Assembly: GCA_015680905.1 (NCBI GenBank)
Contig: CM027378.1
Location: 39,467,001 to 39,531,000 of the forward strand
Length of the DNA stretch: 64,000 nucleotides
From: Coptis chinensis
Lineage: Eukaryota; Streptophyta; Magnoliopsida; Ranunculales; Ranunculaceae
Direction of reading: 5' to 3'
Position 1 is the stretch's first letter; each line of letters begins with the position of its first letter. The notes beneath the pieces were generated by a model. That model made no database searches. It had not been told where the DNA came from and saw only the letters and a list, made by a program, of their open reading frames with translations. Made by a program: the position numbers and the translations under genes. Shown here piece by piece: positions 32,761 to 44,815 of the stretch.

Positions 32761-35700
32761 TTATCCCTTGTGATCAGTACATGCATTTTTTGATCCATCG
32801 GGGGAATAAAGAGCAACAAACCATTACACTCGTCTCTATTTAGTTTCGATAAGTAGTTAGCTACTTGGTTACCTTCCTTGAAGACATGGACAAAGGATAG
32901 TTTGTCAAACTTGAACTACGGTTTGAATCGTGCTACCGTGTTCCTACTGATTACCATGGTGGCTTTCCTTTCTTTGTTAATATCTGTACCCCCTGCATAG
33001 AGTCTGATTGCACTTGAATGCGTGTAATCCTCAGCTGCGCCGCACCTTCCAGCCCCTTTAGAACAGCTAGAAGTTCATGGTAGATCACCGATTTCTTCTT
33101 TGAATTGCCATTATACGCCAGTAGCACTTCCCCATCTCTATCCCTCAAGACACCTCCATAACCTGCCATCCCCTCTTGTACCGACCCATCTGTATTTAGA
33201 GCCACTGTCTCCCTCTCTGGTTTCTCCCATTTAACCCATCTTTCCTCTTTCTGTGTTACTTGGACCCTAATTCCCAACCTCTCCAACAGCACTTTAGTTC
33301 CCACGTCCTCCTGGACTGATTCCAGCGTCTTCCCCATGTATATCTTCATGCTATTTATGACCTTTTGTCTTACCTCATCAGCTGCCTTGAATCGGTTCTT
33401 CTTTAACCTCCAATTTCACTCAGTCCATATAGCTTGCACTGCTGCGCAAGTAAAGGCTCGAATCACTTCCGACACCATGTTATTCTTTCTGCTTAGTCTC
33501 ATTAGGTAGTACCATTCATCGTGAGATGCTCTTACTTCACCTGGTAAACCCATCGCCTTCTTGAACTCTTCCCAGACTATCTTCGAATATGAGCACTCGA
33601 AAAAGAGATGGGCTGAACTCTCATCATGGTTTCCACACAAACAGCACTTTGTGGTTCTTATTACCTTCTTCGCAACCAGTCGATTCTGTGTTGGGAGAGC
33701 TCCGGAGAACAGTTGCCAAACAGTGAAAGAATGCTTTGGTACTAAGTACTTCCCCCAGACTATCTTGAACCATTTGACTTTACTTCTCACATTTTTTAGG
33801 ACTGAGTACACTGATGATGTTGAAAATTCTCCTGAGCTGTTAGGCGTCCATGTGACCTGGTCCTCCATGATGTAGGTGTTAATCTCCGTATCCATGATCC
33901 ATTTCTTTACTTCGCACTCCTGTAGCTCAGTGATTACTCTCGTCCAACCACCATCAGCTATCACTTCTAACACCGTTGCATCTTCTGGGATTGCATTAGC
34001 TAGCAATGCTTTGGCTTGACTATTAAGGATCAGTGGGCCTGAACACCATGGGTCATGCCAGAAGCTGGTACTCTTTCCATTCACAATACAGTACCTGATG
34101 TACTTCCATGAAATCTCTCTATGTTTCAGTATGCCCCTCCACACCCATGAACAGTCCCTCGGTGCTTTCATGGTCCAGAAATGTTTCTGCTTGATGTGGT
34201 GCTGCCATGACCATTTGACCCATAGACAATCTGATTTCTGTGCCAGCTTAAAGACCAAACCACAGTATGCAGCTTTATTCCACACTCTAGGATCAACAAG
34301 GCCAATCCCTCCTTGCTCTTTATCTAGTCTGAGAGTCGCACTACTCGCGTGATGCATTTTCTTTTCCATGCTTGGCCCAGCCCATATAAACCTGTTGCAT
34401 ATCTTTGCTACCTTTTCTATCACAGTCTTCGGAAGCACAAAAATTTGAGCCCAATAAGTTTGAAAAGAGGCTAGCACTGATTTCACCAATTGCAGTCGTC
34501 CCACTCGGTTGAGCTCCTTATTCTTCCAATTTGATATTCTAGCCGAAATCTTCTCTATTAGCGGCAAACATTCTCTTACTCCAAGTCTCGTTACGGTGAG
34601 GGGGAGACCTAGGTAGGTAACAGGTGGTGCAACCACTGAGATGTGCAGAACTGCTGCCAACTCAAGCCCTTCTGCTTCATTCAAGCTACCTGTGAGTAGT
34701 GTAGTCTTATCTTTGCTAAAATGGAGCCCTGTTGCATCAGAGAAAATTTTCAGAGTATCCCTTATGGCCTTCAGAGAGTCAATGTTACCTTTGCAGAATA
34801 TTAGAACGTCATCCGCAAAACAGAGGTGTGATATTTTTAGCTTCCTGCACTTCGAATGACACTGAGTCTGTTCATCTGCAAATCTTGTTAAAGAAGAGAA
34901 CTCAGAATTTCCATAACCAATACAAACAAATACGGAGAGATTGGGTCACCCTGCCGTAGACCTCTTCTTCCTTCAAAATAACCTTCCAGCATCCCATTCA
35001 CCATAACTGAATATGTAGGGGTGGTATAGCACATTTTAGCCCATTCTATGAACAACCCAGGAAACTTGAATCGGCCCAAGATGGCTTCAAGGGCCTGCCA
35101 TGAGATAGAGTCATACGCCTTTTTGATATCAAGTTTGATTGCACACCTCTTCTGCCCCTGCTTTCTCGAATATCCCCTTAACAACTTATGAGCTAGCAGA
35201 AGATTGTCTTGTATCGACCTCCCCGGTATAAAGGCTGATTGGGAATTTGAGATAATCCCCGATATGCACATCTTCATCCTGTTGGTTATAACTTTCGACA
35301 CACATTTATACAAAGTGTTACAGCAAGCTATGGGTCGAAACGAGCCAACGGACTTTGCGTTTTTCATCTTCGGTATGAGACAGAGAAAGTTGGAATTAAT
35401 GCCTCCAAGAATTTTCCTTTGTTTGAATATATATTGAATAGATCTGATAAAATCTGCTCCAATCACATCCCAGCTTTTTTTGAAGAAACAGGCATTAAAT
35501 CCGTCAGGGCCTTGGGATTTATTGTCCTCCATATCAAACAAAGCTTCCTTTATCTCGACTGCTGTAATAGGTCCAATGAGAATATTACTTGTGGCGTGAT
35601 CGATCTCCTTTACTGTGAGGGTATTAAGAAACCCAGGGTCACAGTAAGCTTCCGAGGGCACTCCCAACAGCTCGAACGAAGATTGGAGGAACGCCTTTGC

Positions 35701-36892
35701 TACATGGTCCCTCCCTCTCTTTTTGTACCTTGTGCATCTATAATAACCCCACAGAATTTCGGTTTTTTTTTTTTCCTTTTAGCGCATTGAAAAAAATATG
35801 CACCGCACTCCGCCACCAAGCATAACCGGGCCAATATCCGTTTTATGAAATATGTCCGCTTCCTCCATTTTTATCAAGCTACATAGCTTATCTCGTAGCT
35901 CGTACTCTTGAGCACTAAGGGCACAATCCAACGGATTCTGATGTAGCAAGTCTTGCACTTCTTGGAGTTGCATTCTTGCTTCTTCGACCCTCCTTTGAAT
36001 CTCGCTGCTTAAGGATCTTGCCCACCCTTTCAAAATAGCCTTTAAACATTTCAATTTACTCGTCATCATGAAAAGTGGGCTACCATGCTCTGGTATTTCC
36101 CAACACTCCTTTAGCGACGCCTGGAAATCATTGTGTAGCAGCCAAAAGTTGCAAAACCTGAATAGGGGATGGTTTCTTTCTGGGCTGAAGAACGACATAA
36201 CCAGTGGGCAGTGATCTGATAACCCCTGGGTTAAAACTTCCACTCTTGTGGCCAAGGTCTGAGCTGACCAGACAACATTGACTACACATCTATCCAGCTT
36301 CGATCATTTTCTCATGCTCGCACCTCCACTATTCCAAGTGTAGAAACACCCTGACACATTATGCTCAAATAGCCCTGCTACATTCAAACAACTGGCAAAC
36401 GGCTGAGTTTCCCTCGGATGTACAAAATTTATCCCCGATTCTTTCTTGGGAGAATAACACATTATTGAAATCTCCCATGACACACCAAGGCCCATGAATA
36501 CCTACACTTAAGGCCTTTATCTCCTCCCACAAACTCAGCCTATCTTTCTGCTTATTACTCGCATACACGATAGTTACCAAAAAACTGAAGCCATACTGCA
36601 AACTTCTAGCCTTACAATGCACAAATTGACCCCCTTCCACCTCTTTTTTAACAGTCATTATACTTGGGTCCCAACAGATCCAAATGTGACCATACTCGTC
36701 ACTTGTATAGTTATGTTCCAACTGCCATTGCGGACACACTAGACTTTTAGTTTTCGCCAATTTCTCCATTCGAACCTTTGTTTCCAACACTCCCATGCAA
36801 CTTATTTTATTCTCTGTTATAAACTTCCTCAACTGCTTTGCTTTCATGCAGTCGTTTATTCCCCTAACATTCCAGCTACAAAGTCTAATCAT
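32720..36892 (-). pseudogene. LINE ORF2: endonuclease, reverse transcriptase, RNase H
   Basis: ORF2 nicks the target and copies LINE RNA there. The ATG at 36892 starts MIRLCSWNVRGIND, the usual start of a plant APE-type endonuclease; GDFNNVL is near 36450 and SDHCPL near 36210. Reverse transcriptase follows (35667-34888): SFRPIACCN, FIPGRSIQDN, KLDIKKAYDS with a catalytic aspartate, GLRQGDPISP; the FADD motif is at 34808-34819. A zf-RVT domain (near 33720-33560) and RNase H (33300-32960, with NTDGS, HELLAV and QSDS giving D-E-D) complete it; similarity continues to about 32720. The frame changes near 36430, 35780 and 34860, and in-frame stops lie at 36304, 33416 (probably CGA to TGA) and 32951. 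Confidence 0.9.
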
Positions 36893-38270
36893 TATCGGCC
36901 TTTTTTTTTACCACTCCCTTTGTTCTTCCCCCTTCCTCTCTTCCCTGACTCAGGCTGCTTTTTCTGCACTTCTCTTTGCTTCTGAGCTCTTGTTTGTTTG
37001 CACCGCTGATCCTCTCCACTTCTTCTATTTCTGGTCTAGTCGGGACCACCTTATCCCCCGAACAACTCTCGCTCTCAGATCGATATATATCATCATCTTC
37101 CAGTCCGCCGGTTCCTCGAAAATATTTCTCTCGCGATAGAATACGCTCGCTTCGGGGTGTATGCCTCTCATTTGTTTGTATAGGCGTGTGTATAGCTCCT
37201 CGCCCCGAGCCTCGGAAGATTGGTCTCCAAAACAGCTCTCCACGATCCCGAGTCACTACATTAATGTTCTTTGAGTGATACACTCGATTCGGGGCTCTTT
37301 GTCGATTGTCTTCCACGCTTACTGAAGATCATCTCGCCATTGTCAACATTCCCATTCACCACCCTTTGTTCTGTATTTATACTCACAACTGCTAGCGCCT
37401 CTGTTCCTTCATGTTCATTACCCTGTACAGTTTCAGTTTCATTCCCCATTTGGCTCACATTTCGTCCTCCTATGATGTCTGTTGTTGTTGATTCAGCCCC
37501 ATTTCGCTGCACTGCCCTTTGACGCCATACCCTAGTCGTTCTTACATTACACTGCTCTGCCGCATGTCCAAACTTATTACAGTTTGTGCAAGACTTCGGC
37601 TTCCATGGGTATTCCAATGGTATCACAACCTCCCGATTCCCAGCCTTAACAGTTATTACATCTTTATATTCATAGTTCATTGGGAACTTCGATACAAAAT
37701 CGCAAGAAAGGATAATCTTTTCCTTTTCATTGCCAAGCGTCATCCATTAACATTGGCGTGCCTCCCACTAAGCTCGCAAGGTATGATAGTCCATCAAATG
37801 TCCACATTTCTTTTGGGACATCCAACAGCTTGACCCACAGAGGAATGGATGCTACCTTGTTTTTGTAGTTATCTACCTTAACTGTCCATGGCTTAACTAC
37901 AAACACTCTACCCGCAATAAATATCGGTCCTTCATCCAGCACCATTTGGCGATCTTCCGAGCTCGTAAAACTCATATAGAAGAGTTCCTTGTCTGTGGTA
38001 ATATCAAATGACCCTTTCAATTTCCACTTTTTCTCCAGTATTTCCTTCACAGTCAAAAAGGACATTCTCTTATCCAGAAAATACCCCACCAGATAATCAT
38101 CCCATTCCTTTATGCCTTGTTCCAGTAAATCGAGCCACACCATCAACAAAGATGGGAGCAAACGACTTAAAGGCCACATTTGACTCTACAGATCCAGCTC
38201 GACCAAACAATGAGCTCCAAGAGGTACTCCGAGTATCCGCATCCCTGTTTGGGTTACTAGAAGAAGCCAT
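36885..38270 (-). pseudogene. LINE ORF1: DUF4283 and zinc-knuckle RNA-binding protein
   Basis: ORF1 binds LINE RNA in the particle. The start at 38270 (MASSSNPNRDADT) is the first ATG that leads into homologous sequence. The DUF4283 domain, an RRM-like fold, spans about 38060-37740 (FLTVKEILEKKWKLKGSF, GRVFVVKPW, IPLWVKLLDVP). A zinc knuckle CTNCNKFGHAAEQC (C-x2-C-x4-H-x4-C) is at 37590-37549. A basic, charged tail ends at 36885 with KKKADND. The reading is spread over three frame changes, near 38120, 37740 and 37300. The stop overlaps the ORF2 start by eight bases, which suggests coupled translation in the parent element. Confidence 0.85.
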
Positions 38271-38403
38271 AATCTAGTTCCAACCAGAGAAAACTACCTG
38301 CATAAATCAACAAACCCCAGCTACTCCTTTGAACCTCCGCGAACTCAATCTATATGTAGATGAGGATTTTACCAGCAGAGAGGAGGAAAAAGAGGTACGT
38401 CAC

Positions 38404-39944
38404 TGATAAGAGCCCAAAACTGTAGTTTAAACCCTGTAACAGTCAGACTATTAGACCAATTATGTGAGTAATAATTAAGAGTTAACACTGATTACGTATT
38501 TTTATGCATTTCAGGCTTCAAAGTCCATTATGTGCAGAAATGTGCCACTTTAGCGAGATAAAGGAGCAAAGGTCCGTTACTAAGGAGTTCCATGATTAAA
38601 GACCAAGATTCAAGAAGGCAAAGCCTTTCTGAAGCCTGGTCAAAAGCTGAAAAGTCAACGCGGGCAGAAATAGCACACAAGTCAGCAGAACTTCCGAAGG
38701 CCGTATCTTTGGACTCAGACCTCGGAATGGGGACTACCTTATGTCAAAACGACCGGCTCGGAAAGATCTTTCCAATGGTCTAAGCCTTGACCCAATCAGA
38801 AGAGTAAAAGTGGACGAAAAGTCTGCTGAAGCCAACTGCAGCTGAAGAGGCCTTTTTGGACTGAAAGAATTGGGTTTTGGGCCTGATTCTCTGGCCCAAA
38901 ACATGGCTCCAAGCCCATGCACGATTTTTGGATCTGAAAGTATAAAAACCAAAGCTTAGCTCTTTGTTAATGGTAGAAAATTAGGTAGAGAATAGTAGAT
39001 AGTTAGGTTAGAAAATAAAAAGTAGCTAGTTAGACCTAAAACTATATAGAATTCTAGATCTAGTTTTTAGTAGGTAATTAAGTTTAAGTTCCATTTTCAA
39101 TTCTTGTTTTAGATAAACTCTTAGAATCAATTTGTTCTTAATTAGTTTGATAAATAAAATAGCAATTTGTCAATTTCGATTCTTGTCATTTACATTTGTG
39201 TCAGATTTGATTTCATTTATTACTTGTTATTCAATTCTTAGTTATTAATTAGATTTTAATTATTGTTTAATTTAGATTAGTAAATTTCAATTCTTTATAT
39301 TATGTTTAGTTTTAATTTAATCGGAAATGATTGCGTAATAATTCTCGGCTAAACCTCCATTAGAGGGGGTTGAGAAGCCTTGATGAAAGCTTGATTCCGA
39401 TTATCGTAGAGTCGTCGTAATTTCTTTTCCACTCTAGAAATGATTAGTTCACCATGAGAATGGGTTTAATCGTTCACATGCTAGTTATGAATTGGTAGGA
39501 ATGCCATGTGTAATTAGGGATTAGGAAGAACCAATTGTTCTACGAAGCAGTTCAATTCGGATTACGACAATTCGTCGTTAATAGGATTAAGTCGAGTTAA
39601 GGTGGAATCAATCCCCCTCTAACTCCTTATCATAGAATCAACGTAGCATTCCCATAGTTGTTCTAATAATCGACTAGTTACATCTTGTGGGTAGTTGTAT
39701 CGTAGTCTAGTTGCCTTTTCGTAAATCTCTCATTAGACCTTGAGTAGAGTAATTAGACTAAAAAACATAACATGCGGAAGGACTAGGAGTGGAACGAACT
39801 TCCTACTCAACTATGTTCAATAGAATTGAGAGTAGAACAAATCTTTGATAAGCAATATAGGCACATAAGATAGTTTTAGTTTACTTACGTTTTGAGTTTC
39901 ATCGTTCATTTCGTAGGTAAACTATTCAATTTTATCTTTTATCA
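38404..39944 (+). repeat. 5' LTR of element G
   Basis: A 1541-bp LTR from TGATAAGAGCC to TTATCA, two bases before the primer site. TATA box TATAAAAA at 38941-38948. Hairpin with outer stem GGCT (39347-39350) and AGCC (39376-39379). The left end cuts the 5' side of the LINE. Confidence 0.9.
38941..38948 (+). promoter_or_regulatory. TATA box in the 5' LTR of element G
   Basis: TATAAAAA follows CCCATGCACGA..GGATCTGAAAG. The 3' LTR has the identical site at 50138-50145. Confidence 0.6.
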
Positions 39945-39946
39945 AA

Positions 39947-39962
39947 TGGCGCCGCTGCCGGG
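39947..39962 (+). promoter_or_regulatory. Primer binding site of element G (tRNA-Asp)
   Basis: TGGCGCCGCTGCCGGG matches the tRNA-Asp complement at 15 of 16 bases. This is the best-preserved primer site in the window. Confidence 0.85.
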
Positions 39963-40487
39963 TTAGTTTCACTTTCGCATTGTTTTCGTAGTGTAAGTAC
40001 TTTTCTTAAAGTCCCATTTCACCCACCCACCCTAGTTTGATTCATACTGTGGTTTTCCGATTCAGCGTTGAAAAGCTTTGGAAAAACTACACCGAAGCGA
40101 CCAGCTTCTACGCGAGCCTTTTTCGCCCCATAAGCCTGGAACACAAAGCGCGACCCGCCCCCATGTGGAGCGCGACCCACCCTAAAAACACTGTAATTTG
40201 AAAATTACACGGAGCGACCAGCGCTTCTATGAGAGCGCCAGCGCCTTTACTAATTTTTCCGGAATTCTACAGTTTTGACTCGAACTTTGATTTTTCAAGT
40301 TTTTCAGTGTTCTAACTTGTTATTTATACTGAACCCGCGTAAACAAGACGCTATTCATAAGCGAAACAAGGACGCAATCAGGTATTCCTTTCTTCCACAC
40401 CTCGCATCTCCTGTTAGAGGTTTATACTAGTATATCATAATTGTTTGGAGTGTTGATGTGTTTAGCTAAGTTTGGTCTTAGCCTTGT
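39963..40487 (+). other. 5' leader of element G
   Basis: Noncoding leader. GC-rich GAGCGCGACCCGC-type repeats at 40145-40185, AAACACTG at 40186-40193, another GAGCG..CAGCGC block at 40218-40250, then ACAAGACGCTATTCATAAGC near 40343. The last block is shared with B, C and H. Confidence 0.6.
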
Positions 40488-41870
40488 ATGAGGTTAAGGT
40501 CTGGCCGAACAAAAACACCGAACGTAATTGCACAACAACGTCAACAAACAAGTCTATCTAGTATACCACCCACTACACCTCTAGCTAATATTTCACACAC
40601 ACCACCTGATATAATGACTGAAGAAAGAGAGACTCCTCTCTCTGACTTCTACAAAGCCTTGAGCGATAGCCCCAAATCTTGCTTCGTTCTAGCGGACCGA
40701 TTGGGGATTTCGAATCCCCCAAATATTTTAATTTGTTACCCGTTTTTCATGGATTAGACCATGAAAAACCTTATCAGCACATGCGTAGGATTGAACAAGT
40801 CCTAACAACATTCCACCATCCTGCGGTTGGTGCGGAACAAATTAAACTAAGGGTATTCCCTTTCACCTTAGCCGATAAAGGCGGCGTCTTGGTTAAGCGC
40901 CCAAGTGCCTAATTCGTGGATTCGTGGGCCAAACTTGTTCAATTTGTTTATGGAACATTTTTACCCACCCCTAAAAAGACGGATGAGATGCTTTCCAAGA
41001 TTCATTTCTTTTCGACAAAATCCTCATGAATCATTTTCGAGGAGGCTTGGAATCGTTTCACCGATCTCCTTATAGAGTGTCCACATCATAACTTAGCTTA
41101 AAGACACGCGTTAGTTCGATTGCCTTTTTCAAAGGACTTCTACACCACCATAAAGAAGTCCTAGACATAATGAATGGGGGTAGTTTCCTAAGTAAAGGAG
41201 CCTCGAGGCATATAAATTTTTGGAAGATCGGACTAAAGCGTAATAATAATATTGCGGGGTAGTGACGATTACTCCGCTCCGCTAGTTCTTCTTCAACAGT
41301 TAAGGCTACCAATATGTTTGAGGTTAAATCAGATCCTGAGCTTAAAACTCTAATTGAATCCCTCACAAAAAAGGTAGAGGCCATTTCTATACAACAAAAG
41401 CCTATCTCCGTCATGAACGTAAATTCAAATCCATGTAGTTTCTGTTGGAACCCTGAGCATCCCGACTCCCACTGTCCTATTGCCTATGAACAGGCTTGTT
41501 CCATTAATAGTGAACCTAACGCCCCTTGGAGACAAAATCCCAACTTCGGTTGGAGAAATAACCAACACGTCACACCTCCAGGGTACAATAATCAATATGT
41601 TAGGCCAACACAAAGTTTTAACCAAGCTCCACCACGACAAGGGCCGTGGTCGGGGTAATTTTATTAATTATAACAACCAAGTGCAACCTCGACAAGGTCA
41701 AGCACAAAGTCAAGGTAGTTATAATAATTATAATGCTCATAGAGGTATCGTTCCGGTAAATAATAACTATCAAAACCCACCCATAAATAATTCGTGAAAT
41801 AGTTCGTCCACACCACCCGTGACTACTACACCCACACAACGGATCGTCTTGACACCTTCATACAAGTGAG
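40488..41870 (+). pseudogene. Gag region of element G (fossil)
   Basis: Starts at the ATG of MRLRSGRTKTPN. The Gag core (FHGLDHEKPYQHMRRIEQV, then KLRVFPFTLADK) is at about 40740-40890. A zinc knuckle CSFCWNPEHPDSHC is at about 41436-41477, followed by an Asn- and Gln-rich stretch. Gag packages element RNA; because G lacks polymerase, its Gag would serve particles whose enzymes come from another element. Several breaks. Confidence 0.75.
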
Positions 41871-42239
41871 CCAAAAATTTCCAAACCATGGCTCAATCTA
41901 ACCAACGGCTTCTACAATCCGTTACTAATTTAACCCAACAGGTTGGCTCAAGATAAAGCCCAACCCAAAGGTGTGTTTCAGTGTCACTTAAATGCCTAAT
42001 CCTAAAAAACAACAAATACAGCCTTTGAGGTAACCAATAATACTAGTAATGAATATGAAAATGTAGGTGAGCTAAAGGCAATCACCACTCTCCGATTCGG
42101 CAGAGTGGTTGATAACAAAGTAACTATGCCTATAGTTACCCCACGATCGCCCTACACCGCTATTTTACTAGATGCGAAATAGAAACTGAAGAGCCTACCA
42201 TTTGTAGAGGTACCGGTTACAACACAACCTAAGAAACGT

Positions 42240-43137
42240 AAAGCCACGGGTAAACATCCGGGTGATACCATTGCTAAATATATAAACGAAACCACCGTTT
42301 CCACAAAAATTAGCCGTGTTAACTAGGGATACTAATTATGAGGAGATTAGGGACGTTTTCAAGAATCTAACTATAAACCTTCCCTTCCTCGAAGCTATTA
42401 AAAGCTACCACACCATGCTAAGTTTCTTAAGGAATTGTGTACTACTAGGCGTAAGACCAATATACCAAAAGGCGCCTTTTTAACATAACAATTCCCAACT
42501 CTATCGAACATAATAGAATTGTTAAGTACAAGGACCACGGGTCGCCCCATCTTGCACAATGCACCTTAGGAGATTCTTATACGACGACCGCGTTATTAGA
42601 CTTGGGGGCTAGTCTTAACTTACTCCCGTTTTATTTGTATAGACAAATAGGTCTAGACGAGATGCAACCCACTAAAATGACGTTGCAATTAGCTGATCGG
42701 TCTATTAAGTATCTTAAGGGTGTCGTTGAAAATGTTCTGGTAAAAGTTCAGGATTTTTACTATCTGGCTGATTTTGTTATCCTCGATACAGAAGTCGTTA
42801 ACGACTCTGTCCCGATAATTTTAGGGCATCCTTTCCTAGCAACTGCCAATGCGCTCATTAATTTCCGCGATGGTTCAATGTCCATGTCTTTTGGCCATCT
42901 TTCTGTTGAAGTCAATGTTTTTAAAACAAAGACACAGTTACCCGATTCGTCTATGGATGGAGAGGTTAGCATGATCGAGAGCTTTGCTCGAGATTATTTC
43001 AACAACACGTTCCCTGATAATCATATGCCAAAATTTCTTTCCTTTGGAAGTTCAGACTCCAACATTTCCATCCCTACACTAGTCGATACACATATTACGG
43101 ATGAGGATGAGATAGATGTGACTTTCTCAAAGATGTA
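42240..43137 (+). pseudogene. Aspartic protease region of element G (fossil)
   Basis: The protease that cleaves Gag. The active-site block DLGASLNLLPFYLYRQ is near 42600, followed by KMTLQLADRSIKY, VLVKVQDFYYLADFVILDTE and IILGHPFLATANALIN. DLGAS in place of DTGAS is usual in this lineage. In autonomous relatives reverse transcriptase follows; here it does not. The upstream part is degraded. Confidence 0.75.
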
Positions 43138-43746
43138 GAGGACTATCATAGTAACGAGGATTTGACCAATCTAGATGAGCAATTCGATGAGTTTCTTAGA
43201 GCAGGTGATAATTCACCCTATCAAGAACTACTTTCCACAACATCCACCTCAACTTCCCTCCTTCCACCCTTTCAAAGGAATCTCGAGTTTGCACTCGAGC
43301 CTTTAGTTTCTTTTGTGCTTCATAATTTTTTGAATCCACCTAGTAAACAAATACTTCAGAAGACAAAAGCGGTTGACACCTTCATTTTCAGACTGGAGAC
43401 AGTCCCTACCTACACTATGAATGAGTTTTGTGCTAAACCCACATCCTCATTTTTTCCATGCTTTCCTTCTACAACTTACCCATATCCACCATATTCTCCA
43501 CAACCATTCACTCTTCCACACTTATTAACTAGGACACCCTCTCGTTCAAAAATGAAAAAAAAGGTGCATGCTAGGTTAAGTAATAGGGTTATCCGACTTC
43601 GCTTTCATTTTACTAGGTTGCGTCATAGGAAATCTTGGTGCTTGATTGTGTTTGGATATGTTTTCTGTGATATTTATTTATGGAATGATCCACAACTATT
43701 TCGGTTGTTGATATATGATAAATTGCATGTTCATACATATGTTTAG
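43138..43746 (+). pseudogene. Accessory domain of element G
   Basis: Follows the protease where reverse transcriptase is expected. It has NLDEQFDEFLRAGDN, then the block FQRNLEFALEPLVS..HNFLNPPSKQIL, a Ser-, Pro- and Tyr-rich stretch, a basic segment (RLRFHFTRLRHRK) and a hydrophobic C terminus (CLIVFGYVFCDIYLWNDPQLF) that could be membrane-associated. Open from 43162 to 43746. The same domain is in H, C, B and D. No known family recognised. Confidence 0.6.
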
Positions 43747-44815
43747 ATAAAGTCTCGAGTATCTGACTATAAACGACTCAACTTTTGTGTTTAGTGCATT
43801 TCCTTTCATTTCCATATATTGGTGAGTGCACCATTAAGGTAACCGGGCCCTTCCTACGGAGTGTGTGGCTGTAAGTACCGGATCCTAAGTCCACGTTTAA
43901 CATAATTCACGTTTTCCACTCTTGCATGTTTTTCTCGGATTTTTTAGTCATGTTTCTCTATGGGGTGAATTATGTCTTTCTTGCTCATTGTTTTCCTTAT
44001 AAAAGTAAAAAAATATTAAATAATAAACATAGTTAACTAGGAAATCTCGGGAATCTGACTTTAAAAGACCCACTGCTAAAAACAAATTTTCTAAGCTTCG
44101 TTGTAAAAAATTTGTTTGGGGGGTGGGGGTGTTAAATGTTTCGATCTGAAATGTTTTATGTCCCATTAGAATTGCTTAGGCCGTTTAATTGTATTCCGAT
44201 TTGGGTTGACATAATCTATGAATTTAGAGTTCAGTCGTTCACATAACGTACGTCATGCACGCACTTCGAGGCGTTTTCCACTATCTTATATGTCATCCAC
44301 GGTCGGAATAGAGTATTTTATGGATCATTGGATGGGAAATTCTCTCCTGATCATTTCCATATCTAATTCGAATAAATCAGACCGGTAATGAAGCGGCAAT
44401 TTTGATTTGAAGTTTCGCAAAAAAATTGAAAAATTCACAAATTTCGATTTGGGCTTGGGCCCAACCCGCGCCCACTGACAGCGCACTCGCGCCCTTACCT
44501 TCACCATCAGTTCATCTTTTTTTCCAAAACCGCCATTAACAAAGCTTCAAACTCGACCTAAAAAATAAAAAATAAATAAATTAAAAAGAAAACCTAATTA
44601 ACCCACGCCCACAATCCAAGACCCAACCCAAATCGACTCCAACCGCACCGCCCACAACCTCCACCAACTTACATCACCAAAACCCACGAAAATTTAAAAA
44701 AATTTGTAACTGTCGCCACCGCCGCCGCCGGCACCACCACTGTTTGCTTCAGTCGGTCGATACAAATTCCACCACCACATCCCATTTAAACCCCCACTAC
44801 ATTCTAAACACTAAA
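43747..44815 (+). other. ORF2 leader of element G
   Basis: Noncoding. Donor-like GTGAGT and GTAAGT sites near 43820 and 43873, the GGAATCTGACTTTAAAAGACC block at 44050-44070, stem ACAAATTTT (44082-44090) with AAAATTTGT (44107-44115), a G run right after it, and a GC-rich block at 44455-44497. C-rich sequence leads to the ORF2 start. Confidence 0.6.

Larger units (their letters stand above)
32676..38403 (-). mobile_element. L1-type plant LINE, long but broken
   Basis: A non-LTR retrotransposon on the minus strand. It has a 20-base poly(T) at 32676-32695 (its poly(A) tail), an AATAAA signal, an ORF2 with endonuclease, reverse transcriptase, zinc-finger and RNase H parts, and an ORF1 with DUF4283 and a zinc knuckle. 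The 5' side is cut at 38403 by the 5' LTR of element G. A possible remainder of the 5' UTR lies right of G at 51142-51374, ending at GTTAGATAG, which resembles GTTAGATAAG at the 3' end. RNase H after reverse transcriptase is typical of several plant L1 lineages. Both ORFs carry frameshifts, so the copy is dead. Confidence 0.9.

Noticed and set aside
35204-35790. Plus-strand frames opposite the LINE reverse transcriptase
   Set aside because: Antisense readings of well-supported ORF2 coding sequence.
38592-38952. Short frames on both strands inside the LTRs, repeated at 6991, 49789, 52388 and 63476
   Set aside because: They recur only because the LTR recurs; the encoded peptides are not conserved beyond nucleotide similarity and lie in U3.
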